NCBI GenBank assembly: GCA_003052455.1
Contig: QAPD01000018.1
Location: 1 to 48,557, forward strand
Length of the DNA: 48,557 bases
Direction of reading: 5' to 3'
Source of the DNA: Sphaerisporangium cinnabarinum
GTDB lineage: Bacteria; Actinomycetota; Actinomycetes; Actinomycetales; Cellulomonadaceae
The notes beneath the pieces were generated by a model, which searched no databases, was not told the DNA's origin, and was given only the letters and a program-made list of their open reading frames with translations. This document shows positions 16,420 through 24,872 of this stretch, one piece after another. The translations under genes were made by a program, and so were the position numbers. Numbering within the stretch: position 1 is the stretch's first letter; every line of letters starts with the position of its first letter.

Positions 16420-17343
16420 TCAATCCTCCTTCGACCGCAGCAGGCGGAACTGGACGGCGGCGAGGGCGGCGATCAGCGCGAAGAGCACGTACGCGGCTGC
16501 GGAGGCGAACGCGTAGTTGCCGTACCCGAACTGGTTGTAGACGTAGTAGCTGATGGTCAGCGTCGAGTTGACCGGGCCGCCCTTGGTCATGACGAAGGGC
16601 TCCTCGAACACCTGGAGGAAGCCGACCGACAGCAGCACCGCGCCGAGCAGCAGCGTCGGGCGCATGAGCGGGACCGTGATGGAGCGGAAGCGCCGCCACG
16701 AGCCGGCGCCGTCGACCTCGGCCGCCTCGTAGACGTCGCGCGGGATCGCCTGGAGCCCGGCCAGGAAGATGATCATGAGCGTGCCCATGTTGCGCCACGC
16801 GGCCATGAGGATGATCGACGGCATCGCCCACGTGCTGTCGTTGAGCCAGTCGGGACCGTCGATCCCGACCCAGCCGAGCACGGTGTTGACGAGGCCCGAG
16901 TCCTGGAGGATGAACCGCCAGACGACCGCCACGGCGACGATCGACGTCACGACGGGCGTGTAGAAGCCGACGCGGAAGACGCTCCGGAACTTCTCGATGC
17001 CCGAGTTGAGCGCGACGGCCAGGGCGAGGCCGAGCACCATCGTCAGCGGGATGCCGACGAGGACGAAGTAGAAGGTGTTGACCAGCGCCTTGCGGAACAG
17101 CTCGTCCTGGAAGACGCCGGTGAAGTTCTCGATCCCGACGAAGTTCACCGCGAACGGGGTCTTGATGTCACGGATCGTGAGGTCCGAGAACGACATCCCG
17201 AACGACGCGAGCAGCGGCCCCAGCATGAAGACCGTGAAGACCGCGACGAACGGGAGCGCGAACAGCCAGGCGACGAGCGCTTGCCGTCGCCGGTGGACGG
17301 CGCCGGCCGTACGCCGGCGCCGTCCCTCGGTGGTGGTGGTCAT
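16420..17343 (-). CDS. Carbohydrate ABC transporter permease, MalF type
   Basis: First inner-membrane subunit of the CUT1 importer, 307 residues with about six membrane helices. Typical segments: LFALPFVAVFTVFMLGPLLASFGMSF at the N-terminus and the EAA loop VYEAAEVDGAGSWRRFRSITVPLMRP. The start ATG at 17343 lies 15 bases downstream of the binding-protein stop. Its partner MalG begins two bases beyond its stop codon. Specificity is set by the binding protein, so the substrate is inferred only from neighbouring GH1 and GH94-like enzymes. Confidence 0.95.
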   Translation of the reverse strand: MTTTTEGRRRRTAGAVHRRRQALVAWLFALPFVAVFTVFMLGPLLASFGMSFSDLTIRDIKTPFAVNFVGIENFTGVFQDELFRKALVNTFYFVLVGIPLTMVLGLALAVALNSGIEKFRSVFRVGFYTPVVTSIVAVAVVWRFILQDSGLVNTVLGWVGIDGPDWLNDSTWAMPSIILMAAWRNMGTLMIIFLAGLQAIPRDVYEAAEVDGAGSWRRFRSITVPLMRPTLLLGAVLLSVGFLQVFEEPFVMTKGGPVNSTLTISYYVYNQFGYGNYAFASAAAYVLFALIAALAAVQFRLLRSKED

Positions 17344-17358
17344 GACTGACGGGCCCTG

Positions 17359-18648
17359 TTACCAGCCGAGCCCGAGCGTGTCGGCCTTGGCCTGGATGGC
17401 CTTCGCCGCGTCCTCGGAGGTCACCTGACCGTTGGCGACCTTCTCGGCCTCGGTCTCGATGGTGGCCGAGAGCTCGTCCCAGCTCGGGACGGTCGGCGGG
17501 GCGATCGTGTTCTCGAGCTGCTCCTGGAGCACCTGCGTGCGGGGGTTGGAGGTGAGCGCCTCGTAGTCCCACGCGCTGTTCAGCGCCGGCAGGTCGCTCG
17601 TCGCGTCGAACCACGCCTGCTGCGTCTCGGGCTCGGAGAGCCAGCGGATCAGCTTCCAGGCGCCGTCGGCGTTCTTGGCCTCGGCGAAGACGCCGAGGTG
17701 CGCGCCGCCGATGTAGGAGTCGTTGTTGGCGGAGCCGGCGGGCACGGGCACCGTGGCCACGTTCTGCTCGACCCAGTCGTCGCCCTGGAGGTCGGCGAGC
17801 ACGTTGACCATCCACGGCCCGGAGATGAACGCCGGGTCGGAGCCGTCGACGAACGCGCTGTTCTGCGAGTCGCCGTAGCCGGACAGCGGCGACAGGCCCT
17901 CGGTGAAGAAGGACGCGTAGTAGTCGAGCGCGTCGACCATGGCCTGGTTGTCGAGGTCGAACCCGTCGCCGGCCTCGTTGAGGACGGAGCCGCCGGCCTG
18001 CGAGTAGAACGGCAGGATGACCTGCGTCGAGTCCTCGGCGTCGCCCATCGGGAGCTGGAGGCCGTAGGTCGAGCCGTTGGCCTTCATGGCCTCCGCGAAC
18101 GCGGTGAGCTCCTCCCAGCTGGTGGGAGCCTCGACGCCCGCGGCCTGGGCGAGGTCGGAGCGGTAGTACAGGACGCGCGTCTCGACGTACCACGGCACGC
18201 CGTACGCGACGCCGTCGGCGACGGTCGAGGCGGCGGCGCCCTCGACGAAGTCGGCGTTGTCGACGAGGCCCTCGGGGACGGGGGCGAGGCCGCCGGTCGC
18301 GACCATCGTCGGCATGAAGGACGAGCCGATCATGATCGCGTCGGGCACGGTGCCCGCGGCCACGGCGGTCTGGAACTTCGTCATGACGTCGGCCCACGGG
18401 ATCGTGGTGACCTCGACGTTCGCGTCGGGGTTCTCCTCCGTGAAGCCCTGGACGAAGTCGGGCAGCTTCTCGCCCTCCTCACCCATCGCCCAGATCGTGA
18501 TGTCACCCTCCGCGGGCGCGTCGTCCACCGTCGTGGTGGAGCCGGCGCTGGTCTCACCACCCGTGGAGTCGTCGTCCGCGCGACCGCACGCGGTCAGGGC
18601 CAGGAGTCCGACGACGCCGATGGCGACCGCCTTGCGTCCGAGCTTCAT
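17359..18648 (-). CDS. Extracellular solute-binding lipoprotein (carbohydrate ABC importer)
   Basis: Lipid-anchored binding protein of 429 residues, first gene of the leftward importer operon. The ATG at 18648 is preceded by GGAGGA at six bases; an upstream TTG at 18654 is less likely. The signal peptide ends in LLALTACG with the lipidated cysteine at residue 21, followed by an acidic Ser/Thr linker. Type-1 extracellular binding-protein features include ITIWAMGEEGEKLPDFVQGF, GVAYGVPWYVETRVLYYRSDL (the hinge and ligand segment) and repeated Trp/Tyr positions that often stack on sugars. Transcription is likely repressed at the palindrome 18701-18726. Confidence 0.94.
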   Translation of the reverse strand: MKLGRKAVAIGVVGLLALTACGRADDDSTGGETSAGSTTTVDDAPAEGDITIWAMGEEGEKLPDFVQGFTEENPDANVEVTTIPWADVMTKFQTAVAAGTVPDAIMIGSSFMPTMVATGGLAPVPEGLVDNADFVEGAAASTVADGVAYGVPWYVETRVLYYRSDLAQAAGVEAPTSWEELTAFAEAMKANGSTYGLQLPMGDAEDSTQVILPFYSQAGGSVLNEAGDGFDLDNQAMVDALDYYASFFTEGLSPLSGYGDSQNSAFVDGSDPAFISGPWMVNVLADLQGDDWVEQNVATVPVPAGSANNDSYIGGAHLGVFAEAKNADGAWKLIRWLSEPETQQAWFDATSDLPALNSAWDYEALTSNPRTQVLQEQLENTIAPPTVPSWDELSATIETEAEKVANGQVTSEDAAKAIQAKADTLGLGW

Positions 18649-18700
18649 GAGCAATCCTCCTCATCGAGCAGTCGGCTCGTCCGTGTGAGCCGCTGTGGAA

Positions 18701-18734
18701 ACTACCTTAGCGTGCGCTCGGTTAGTATTTTCAA
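18701..18734. promoter_or_regulatory. TetR operator palindrome overlapping the divergent promoter
   Basis: A 26-bp imperfect palindrome runs from 18701 to 18726 with arms ACTAnCnnAGCG and CGCTnnGnTAGT around TG. On the minus strand a candidate promoter TTGAAA (18734-18729), 17-base spacer, GCTAAG (18711-18706) lies across it; on the plus strand TAGTAT (18723-18728) could be the -10 of tetR. A bound TetR dimer would block RNA polymerase in both directions. Confidence 0.6.
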
Positions 18735-18789
18735 CCGGGGCGTCCAGGCCGTACCGTTGGCGCCGACAGACCTGCCGAAGGAGACGGTG

Positions 18790-19527
18790 ATGAACGAGAG
18801 CGACCCCGCAGGTGGCGGCGCCACGACGGGGACGGCCGGGGGCCCGGGGACGACGACCGCGACGGGCGCTCGCGGCACGACGGCGGCCGGCCTCCCCGAC
18901 CGCCGCATCGTCCGCGGCGAGCAGCGCCGCCGCGAGATCCTCCGCACGGCGGTAGAGGTGTTCGGCGAGCAGGGCTTCCGCGGCAGCTCGCTGCGCGAGA
19001 TCGCGGCCCGCGTCGGGATCTCCGAGGCCGGGCTGCTGCACCACTTCGGCAGCAAGGCCGGCCTCCTCACGGCGACCCTGGAGGAGCGCGACCGGCGCGA
19101 CCGGGTGCGCCGCGGCGAGGACGAGGCCGCCGGCGCCGACCTGCTGACGACCATCCGCGACCAGGTGCGGCGCAACGCCGAGACGCCCGGCCTCGTGTCG
19201 CTCCACGTGGTGGTCGCGGCCGAGGCGACGGACGCGACCCACCCCGCGCACGACGTCGTCCGCGACCGCTACCGCGCGCTGCGTCACCAGGACGACACCC
19301 GCTTCCAGGACGCCGTCGCCCGGGGCGAGCTGCGCCCCGAGGTCGACCCGGCCGCGATCGGCCAGCTCTTCTCCGCCGTCATGGACGGCCTGCAGCTCCA
19401 GTGGCTGCTCGACCCCGACAACGTCGACATGGTCGCCCTCTTCGACCAGTTCCTCGCGCTGCTGCGCCCCGACGGCACGTCGCCCGCAGCACCCGAGCCC
19501 CGCACCACCGAGCAGGAGACCGCGTGA
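18790..19527 (+). CDS. TetR/AcrR-family transcriptional regulator
   Basis: Helix-turn-helix repressor of 245 residues. A low-complexity Gly/Thr/Ala tail (residues 1-36) precedes the DNA-binding domain: ILRTAVEVFGEQGFRGSSLREIAARVGISEAGLLHHFGSKAGLL, the TetR signature. The C-terminal ligand domain has FSAVMDGLQLQWLLDPDNVDM. AAGGAGA lies seven bases ahead of the ATG; GTG at 18787 is an alternative. It is divergent from the binding-protein operon and overlaps the phosphorylase gene by four bases (GTGA), so it probably represses both. TetR control of beta-glucoside uptake is less usual than LacI (CelR-type) control. Confidence 0.94.
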   Translation: MNESDPAGGGATTGTAGGPGTTTATGARGTTAAGLPDRRIVRGEQRRREILRTAVEVFGEQGFRGSSLREIAARVGISEAGLLHHFGSKAGLLTATLEERDRRDRVRRGEDEAAGADLLTTIRDQVRRNAETPGLVSLHVVVAAEATDATHPAHDVVRDRYRALRHQDDTRFQDAVARGELRPEVDPAAIGQLFSAVMDGLQLQWLLDPDNVDMVALFDQFLALLRPDGTSPAAPEPRTTEQETA

Positions 19528-22500
19528 CCCTCACCGCGACCGAGACCCCCGCCCGCGCCACGCTCACCTCGGGCGGCCTGACCGTCGAGCTCACCGGCGG
19601 CGGCGACGTGCGCGCCGTCAGCACGGACGGCCTGCTCGTGAACCAGTACCTGCCGGGCGAGCACGACCGCATGCCCGGCGGGATCCTGCTGCGCGCCACG
19701 CGCCTGGACGGCACGGTCGAGGTCGCGCGCCTCACCGGCTCGGCCCCCGCCGTGACGGCGGTCGAGGTCGGCGCCGACCGCGTCGTGTGGTCGGGCGCGG
19801 CGCTCGGGCTCGCCACGCGCGTCGCGCTCACGCTCGACGGGCGCGCGCTCGTCTGGCGCGTCGACCTCACGGCCGGCCCCGCGACGGACGACGGCACGCG
19901 CTACGACGTCGTGCACGCGCAGGACCTGGCGCTCGCGCCGCCCGCGGCGGCGCTGTCGAGCGAGCCGTACGTGTGCCAGTACCTGCTGCACCGCGCGCTC
20001 GAGCACCCCGACGCCGGGACCGTGCTCGTCAGCCGGCAGACCATGTCCGCGCAGCCGCGCCTCCCGCTCGCGGTCGCGTTCCTCGTCGAGGGCGCCGTCG
20101 CGCACCTCACGGACTCGCTCCAGGTCTTCACCGCGCGCTCGCGCCGCGACGGGCTGCCGCACGGCCTCCTCGGTCCGGTGCGGCCGGGCGTCCTCCAGTA
20201 CGAGTACGCGATGCCGACGCTCGTCTCGCGCCCGCTCGACCTCGCGGCCGGGACCGCGGTCGTGCACGCCGTGACCGTGGTCGACGCCGACGCGCCCGGG
20301 CCGCTCGCGGCCCACCTCGACGAGGTGTCCGGCTGGGCCGCCGCCGCGGTCGCCGCCGCGGCCGCCGACCGCCCGACCGCGCCCTTCACGCCGACCGCCT
20401 CCGCGCTGCGCGACGCCCCGCTCCTCGCGGGCGACGAGCTCGACGAGGCCGGGCTGCTCGCCGCCGTGGGCCTGGGAGCCGACGACGTGCTCCTGCCCGA
20501 GCGCGACGCCGACGGCACGCTCCTGTCGTTCTTCACCGCGACGGGGACGCACGTCGTCGACGCGCGCAAGGACACCGTGACCGAGCGCTCGCACGGGCAC
20601 GTGCTCAAGGCGGGCGACGACGTGCTGCCCACCGACGACGTCCTGTCCACGACCGCGTTCGCGCCCGGCGTCTTCGCGTCGCACGTCGTGCTCGGCAACA
20701 CCACGGCGAACCGCCTCGCGACGGTGCACCGCCACCACCTCAACCTGCTGCGCAGCAGCGGCCTGCGCGTGCTCGTCGACGACGGGCGCGGGCCCCGTCT
20801 CCTCGGCCTGCCGTCCGCGCTCGTGCTCGACGTGGGCGGTGTCCGCTGGCTCTACGAGACGCCGCTCGGGCGGGTCGACGTGCGGACGGTCGCGCACGAC
20901 CGCGAGAACCGCATCGACGTCTCCGTGCGCTGCGAGCGACCGCTGCACGTCACCGCGAGCCTCGAGCTCGAGGACGAGGCGGGCGGCTGGCTCGCCGAGC
21001 ACGTCCCCGCGGCCCCGGGCGACGCCGTCGTGGTCCGGCCCGTGCCGGGCGGCGACGTCGACGAGCACTACCCGGACCTGCGGTACGCCCTGGCGTCGTC
21101 CGCGCGGCTCGCCGTGGAGGAGACCGGCTCGCAGACCCGCTCGGGGACCGGCGCCGAGGGCGCCGCGACTCGCCGCCTCACGAGCACGACCGGCACCGGG
21201 TCGCTCACGCTCGCGCTCACCGGCTCGCTGCGCGGGACCGACGCCGCGCTCGGGCTCCTCGCGGGCGCGCACGACCCCCTGGCCGACGTCGACGCGACCC
21301 TCGCGCGCCACGTCGAGACCGTCCGCGGCGTGATGCGCGGGCTGCGGTTCGCGCCGCACGCGACGGTCGAGACGCAGGAGCTCGACCTCCTCGTGCCCTG
21401 GTACGTGCACGACGCGCTGATCCATCTCCTCGTGCCGCACGGCCTGGAGCAGTACTCGGGCGCGGCCTGGGGCACGCGCGACGTGTGCCAGGGCCCGTTC
21501 GAGCTCGCGCTCGCGGGCGGGCGCCACGACGTCGCGCGCGAGATCGTGCTGCGCGTCCTGGCCCACCAGCACACGTGGGGCGAGTTCCCGCAGTGGTTCA
21601 TGTTCGACGCCTACGCGGAGCGGTACAACGACTCCTCGCACGGCGACGTCGTCGTGTGGCCGCTGTTCGCGCTCGCCCAGTACCTCGAGGCGAGCGGCGA
21701 CCTCGCCGTGCTCGACGAGGTCGTCCCGTTCTGGGACCACGAGCAGCGCCGCCCGGCCGCCTCGGGGCCCGACGCCGCGGCGACCGTCCGCGACCACGTG
21801 ACGCGCCTGCTCGACCACCTCGACCGCGACCGCCTGCCCGGCACCGCGCTGCCGGCCTACGGCGAGGGCGACTGGGACGACACGCTGCAGCCCGCCGACC
21901 CGCGGATGCGCACCGACCTGGCGTCGACCTGGACCTCCGCGCTGCTCGTGCAGGCCGCGGAGCTGCTCGCCCGCACGACCGCCGGCCGCGACGACCTCGC
22001 CGCGCTCTCCGGGCGCGCGGGCACGCTCGCGGCGGAGGTCCGCGCGGACCTGCGCGAGCGCGCCCTCGTGGACGGCGTCCTCGCCGGGTACGTGCGCCAC
22101 GGCGCCGACGGCGACGAGCTCGTCATCCACCCGTCGGACACCGTCTCCGGGATGCGGTACCGCCTCATCCCCATGACGCAGTCGATCATCGCGGGCATCC
22201 TCACGCCCGAGGAGGCCGCGGACCACGAGCGGCTCGTGCTGGAGCACCTGCACTTCCCCGACGGCGTGCGTCTCATGGACCACCCGGCCGCGTTCGACGA
22301 GGGCGTGCCGCACACGTTCCTGCGCGCCGAGCAGGCCGCGAACGTCGGCCGCGAGATCGGGCTCATGTACGTCCACGCGCACATCCGCTACGTCGAGGCG
22401 CTCGCGGCCCTGGGCCGCGGTCGCGCGCTCGACGAGCTGCTGCGCATCAGCCCGGTCGACCTCGGCCGGCGCCTCGCGCACGCCGCCCCGCGCCAGCGCA

Positions 22501-22949
22501 ACGCCTACTTCTCGTCGAGCGACGCGGACTTCCCCGACCGCGAGAGCTTCGCGCGCGACTTCGACGGGCTCCGCGACGGCAGCGTCGGGGTGCGCGGCGG
22601 GTGGCGCGTGTACTCCAGCGGCCCGGGCATCTACCTGCGCCAGCTCGTCCAGGGCGTCCTCGGGCTGACCGAGCGCGGCGGCGAGGTCGTCGTCGACCCG
22701 GTGCTGCCCGCGGCGGCGGACGGGCTCGCCGTCGACCTGGACCTCGGCGGCCGCACGCGCCGCGTGGTCTACCGCGTCGCGGCGACCGCGGACGGCGTGC
22801 ATGTGCGCGCCGGGAGCGGCCCGGACGCGCTCGCGCCCGTCCCGACGACCCCGCGCGCCGGGGACTACCGGCAGCGCGGCGTCGTCGTCGCGACGCGCGA
22901 CCTCGGGGACGCCCCGCACGTCGAGGTCACGGTGCCCGCGGGGTCCTGA
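19524..22949 (+). CDS. GH94-like oligosaccharide phosphorylase (GH36-type domain), candidate 1,2-beta-oligoglucan phosphorylase
   Basis: Large cytosolic carbohydrate-active protein, 1141 residues, no signal peptide. The N-terminal half is beta-sandwich-like; the C-terminal half is an (alpha/alpha)6 barrel with LVPWYVHDALIHL (about 625), EQYSGAAWGTRDVCQGPFEL (642 onward), QWFMFD, SHGDVVVWPLFAL, GEGDWDDTLQP (780 onward; D783, D785 and D786 are catalytic-acid candidates) and MTQSIIAGILTPEEA. These resemble inverting phosphorylases of GH94 and relatives such as GH149 and GH161. Beta-1,2-oligoglucan phosphorylases have this length and sit with an importer and beta-glucosidase in Listeria, as here. 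Substrate linkage remains inference. GTG start overlaps the tetR stop; AGGAG precedes it. Confidence 0.7.
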   Translation: MTLTATETPARATLTSGGLTVELTGGGDVRAVSTDGLLVNQYLPGEHDRMPGGILLRATRLDGTVEVARLTGSAPAVTAVEVGADRVVWSGAALGLATRVALTLDGRALVWRVDLTAGPATDDGTRYDVVHAQDLALAPPAAALSSEPYVCQYLLHRALEHPDAGTVLVSRQTMSAQPRLPLAVAFLVEGAVAHLTDSLQVFTARSRRDGLPHGLLGPVRPGVLQYEYAMPTLVSRPLDLAAGTAVVHAVTVVDADAPGPLAAHLDEVSGWAAAAVAAAAADRPTAPFTPTASALRDAPLLAGDELDEAGLLAAVGLGADDVLLPERDADGTLLSFFTATGTHVVDARKDTVTERSHGHVLKAGDDVLPTDDVLSTTAFAPGVFASHVVLGNTTANRLATVHRHHLNLLRSSGLRVLVDDGRGPRLLGLPSALVLDVGGVRWLYETPLGRVDVRTVAHDRENRIDVSVRCERPLHVTASLELEDEAGGWLAEHVPAAPGDAVVVRPVPGGDVDEHYPDLRYALASSARLAVEETGSQTRSGTGAEGAATRRLTSTTGTGSLTLALTGSLRGTDAALGLLAGAHDPLADVDATLARHVETVRGVMRGLRFAPHATVETQELDLLVPWYVHDALIHLLVPHGLEQYSGAAWGTRDVCQGPFELALAGGRHDVAREIVLRVLAHQHTWGEFPQWFMFDAYAERYNDSSHGDVVVWPLFALAQYLEASGDLAVLDEVVPFWDHEQRRPAASGPDAAATVRDHVTRLLDHLDRDRLPGTALPAYGEGDWDDTLQPADPRMRTDLASTWTSALLVQAAELLARTTAGRDDLAALSGRAGTLAAEVRADLRERALVDGVLAGYVRHGADGDELVIHPSDTVSGMRYRLIPMTQSIIAGILTPEEAADHERLVLEHLHFPDGVRLMDHPAAFDEGVPHTFLRAEQAANVGREIGLMYVHAHIRYVEALAALGRGRALDELLRISPVDLGRRLAHAAPRQRNAYFSSSDADFPDRESFARDFDGLRDGSVGVRGGWRVYSSGPGIYLRQLVQGVLGLTERGGEVVVDPVLPAAADGLAVDLDLGGRTRRVVYRVAATADGVHVRAGSGPDALAPVPTTPRAGDYRQRGVVVATRDLGDAPHVEVTVPAGS

Positions 22950-22951
22950 CC

Positions 22952-22971
22952 CCGGCGGCCGGTCCCGCCGG
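22952..22971. terminator. Short hairpin between convergent genes
   Basis: CCGGCGG (22952-22958) pairs with CCGCCGG (22965-22971) around a six-base loop, in the 22-base gap between the phosphorylase stop and the DUF1080 gene stop. Probably a shared terminator. Confidence 0.5.
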
Positions 22972-24060
22972 TCAGGTGCAGTCGACGCCCGCGTAGGGCG
23001 TCTCGACGACCACGGGTCCGTCGGCGCCGGGCACCGTGAGCGTCACGGTGCCCGCGTCGACGGCCGCCGTGCGGGCGCTGAACGACCGGTACGCGTTGCG
23101 CCCCGGCGGCACGGCGTCGAACGTGCGCTCGCCGGCCGGCGTGCCGAGCGTGAGGTCGATCGGGTCGCTCCCGACGTTCTCGGCGCGGACGGCGACGTGC
23201 GCCGTCCCGCCGAGGCACCGCGCGTCCGCCTCGACGTGGACGGGCGGCAGCTCGCGGACCCGTACCTCGCGGAACGACACGACGTCCGGCGCGGAGCCGT
23301 GCGCCTGGAGGCCGACGTACCCGACGAGCCCGCGCGAGCTCGAGTCCGGGTCGAGCGGGCGGTCGGGGAACGGCACGCCCGGCAGGTTCTCGTACTCGTT
23401 GATCACGACGCCGTCGCGGATCACGGTGTAGTGCTGCCCGACGACGCGCACCTCCAGCTCGTTCCACGTGCCCTTCGCGGTGGGGCGGGCCTCGTCGAGG
23501 CCGAGGTCGGCGAAGCCGTAGACCGAGCCCGTCTTGCGGGGGTCGTTCGAGCCGCCCTCGGGGGAGTCGTTGACCTGGATCTCGTGGCCGCAGTTCACCG
23601 CGATCCACGACAGGTTGCCCGTCTCGTTGCCGTTGAACGTCGTGGGGCAGCCCTCGACGGGCCCGGACAGGTCGGGGAACCGCACCTGGATCCCGCTGTT
23701 CGCGCGCGCGTCGCCGGGGGCGTCGTCGCGGAACTCGACCACCATCGAGAAGTCGCCGTACTGCCGCACCGGGTACCAGAGGGTCCCGAACCCGCCGCCC
23801 GCACCGGCGCGGCTGCGCACCGTGCCGTCGTCGAGCCGGTCGAACCCGCCGTCGCCCGCGTACTCCCACGCGTCGAACGACTCCTGCGTGCCGTCGAGGA
23901 TCACCTCGTAGCCGTCGTCGGCGGGTGCCGCGGCGGGCACGACCGCCGCGGCGGGCGCCGCGAGCGCGATCGCCGCAGCGAGGGCGGTCGCCCCCGCGAC
24001 CCGGGCGCGGCGCCCCCGGCTGCGGGCCGGGCGGGCGGGGGTACGGGTGGTGCTCGTCAT
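22972..24060 (-). CDS. Secreted DUF1080 (3-keto-disaccharide hydrolase family) protein with added C-terminal domain
   Basis: Predicted exported protein of 362 residues. The N-terminus is basic (RSRGRRARVAG) then strongly hydrophobic with AxA sites near residue 45. Residues of about 50-270 form a concanavalin-like beta-sandwich of the DUF1080/PF06439 type: DGYEVILDGTQESFDAWEYAG, FGTLWYPVRQYGDFSMVVEF, ANSGIQVRFPD, WNELEVRVVGQHYTVIRDGVVINEYEN and GLVGYVGLQAHGSAPDVVSFREVRVREL. Relatives include enzymes acting on 3-keto-glycosides. The remaining 85 residues (EADARCLGG to GVDCT) are homologous by eye to the C-terminus of the enzyme at 3055-4986. It is divergent from a GntR regulator. Confidence 0.82.
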   Translation of the reverse strand: MTSTTRTPARPARSRGRRARVAGATALAAAIALAAPAAAVVPAAAPADDGYEVILDGTQESFDAWEYAGDGGFDRLDDGTVRSRAGAGGGFGTLWYPVRQYGDFSMVVEFRDDAPGDARANSGIQVRFPDLSGPVEGCPTTFNGNETGNLSWIAVNCGHEIQVNDSPEGGSNDPRKTGSVYGFADLGLDEARPTAKGTWNELEVRVVGQHYTVIRDGVVINEYENLPGVPFPDRPLDPDSSSRGLVGYVGLQAHGSAPDVVSFREVRVRELPPVHVEADARCLGGTAHVAVRAENVGSDPIDLTLGTPAGERTFDAVPPGRNAYRSFSARTAAVDAGTVTLTVPGADGPVVVETPYAGVDCT

Positions 24061-24138
24061 CGGAACTCCCTCGTTCGACGCGGTCCCGTCCACCCTCGCA
24101 CGGTCCGCGCGGGCTCTCAACGGCACCCGGGCCGGTGC

Positions 24139-24153
24139 GAGAATCGACGCGTG
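24139..24153 (+). promoter_or_regulatory. Putative leaderless start: GAGAAT then GTG
   Basis: GAGAAT (24139-24144) lies six bases before the GTG start at 24151, the -10 to start distance expected of a leaderless transcript. The same GAGAAT-N6-GTG arrangement occurs before the SARP gene at 48164. No ribosome-binding site is visible for either gene. Confidence 0.4.
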
Positions 24154-24810
24154 GCCGGAGCCGAGGAGCGAGTGCTGGAGTCCGCGCGGGTCGCGTCCCG
24201 GCTGCGGGACGAGATCCTCGACGGCGTGCGCGAGCCCGGCTCGCGCCTCGTCGAGCGCGACCTCGCCGCCGGGTTCGGCGTGAGCCGCATCCCCGTGCGC
24301 GACGCGCTCAAGGTCCTGGAGGGGGAGGGGCTCGTCGCGCTGCGGCCGCACACGTGGGCCGTCGTGCGGGCGTTCACCGACGCCGACCTCGCCGACCTGG
24401 ACGAGGTCCGCACCGTGCTCGAGCCGCTCGCGTTCCGCCTCGCCGCCGAGCGCCACGAGCCCGCGGGCCTGGAGCGCCTGCGCGCGGCGCTCGACCGCGA
24501 GCAGGAGGGTGCGCGCGCGGCCGACCCCGTGGGGTCGCGCCGCTCGGCCGCCGACTTCCACGAGATCGTCACGGCGCTCGCGGGCAACCGGCTGCTCGAC
24601 GACATGATGCAGGGCATCCGCAGCCGGATGCGCTGGGCGCTGTCGCAGCACGACGACCTCGCCGACGTCACCGACGAGCACCTGGCGCTGTTCGACGCGG
24701 TCCGCGCCCGGGACGGAGACCGGGCCGCGGAGCTCGCCACGGCGCACGTCGAGAGCAGCCGACGACGGCGGGCCGCCCTCGCGGCGCGGCGCGCGGCGTC
24801 CCGGGTCTGA
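24151..24810 (+). CDS. GntR-family regulator, FadR subfamily (FCD domain)
   Basis: One-component regulator of 219 residues. The winged HTH reads LRDEILDGVREPGSRLVERDLAAGFGVSRIPVRDALKVLEGEGLV, a GntR hallmark. The helical FCD ligand domain follows with EVRTVLEPLAFRLAAER, FHEIVTALAGNRLL, DEHLALFDAVRARDGDRAAELATAHVESS; the conserved histidines suggest a metal-assisted carboxylate-binding pocket. GTG at 24151 is the likely start (in-frame GTG at 24172 is possible). It is divergent from the DUF1080 gene and may control it; the 90-base spacer shows no obvious palindrome. Confidence 0.92.
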   Translation: MAGAEERVLESARVASRLRDEILDGVREPGSRLVERDLAAGFGVSRIPVRDALKVLEGEGLVALRPHTWAVVRAFTDADLADLDEVRTVLEPLAFRLAAERHEPAGLERLRAALDREQEGARAADPVGSRRSAADFHEIVTALAGNRLLDDMMQGIRSRMRWALSQHDDLADVTDEHLALFDAVRARDGDRAAELATAHVESSRRRRAALAARRAASRV

Positions 24811-24872
24811 CCCTCGGGCGGCCTCTCGCGGGCCTCTCGTCGGTACGGTCCGTGGCCTCGGGGCGTCGCGCG

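Noticed and set aside
19284-22919. Very long minus-strand frame opposite the phosphorylase
   Set aside because: Arg/Ala/Val-rich shadow translation; the plus-strand protein has clear family motifs, a ribosome-binding site and a four-base overlap with tetR.
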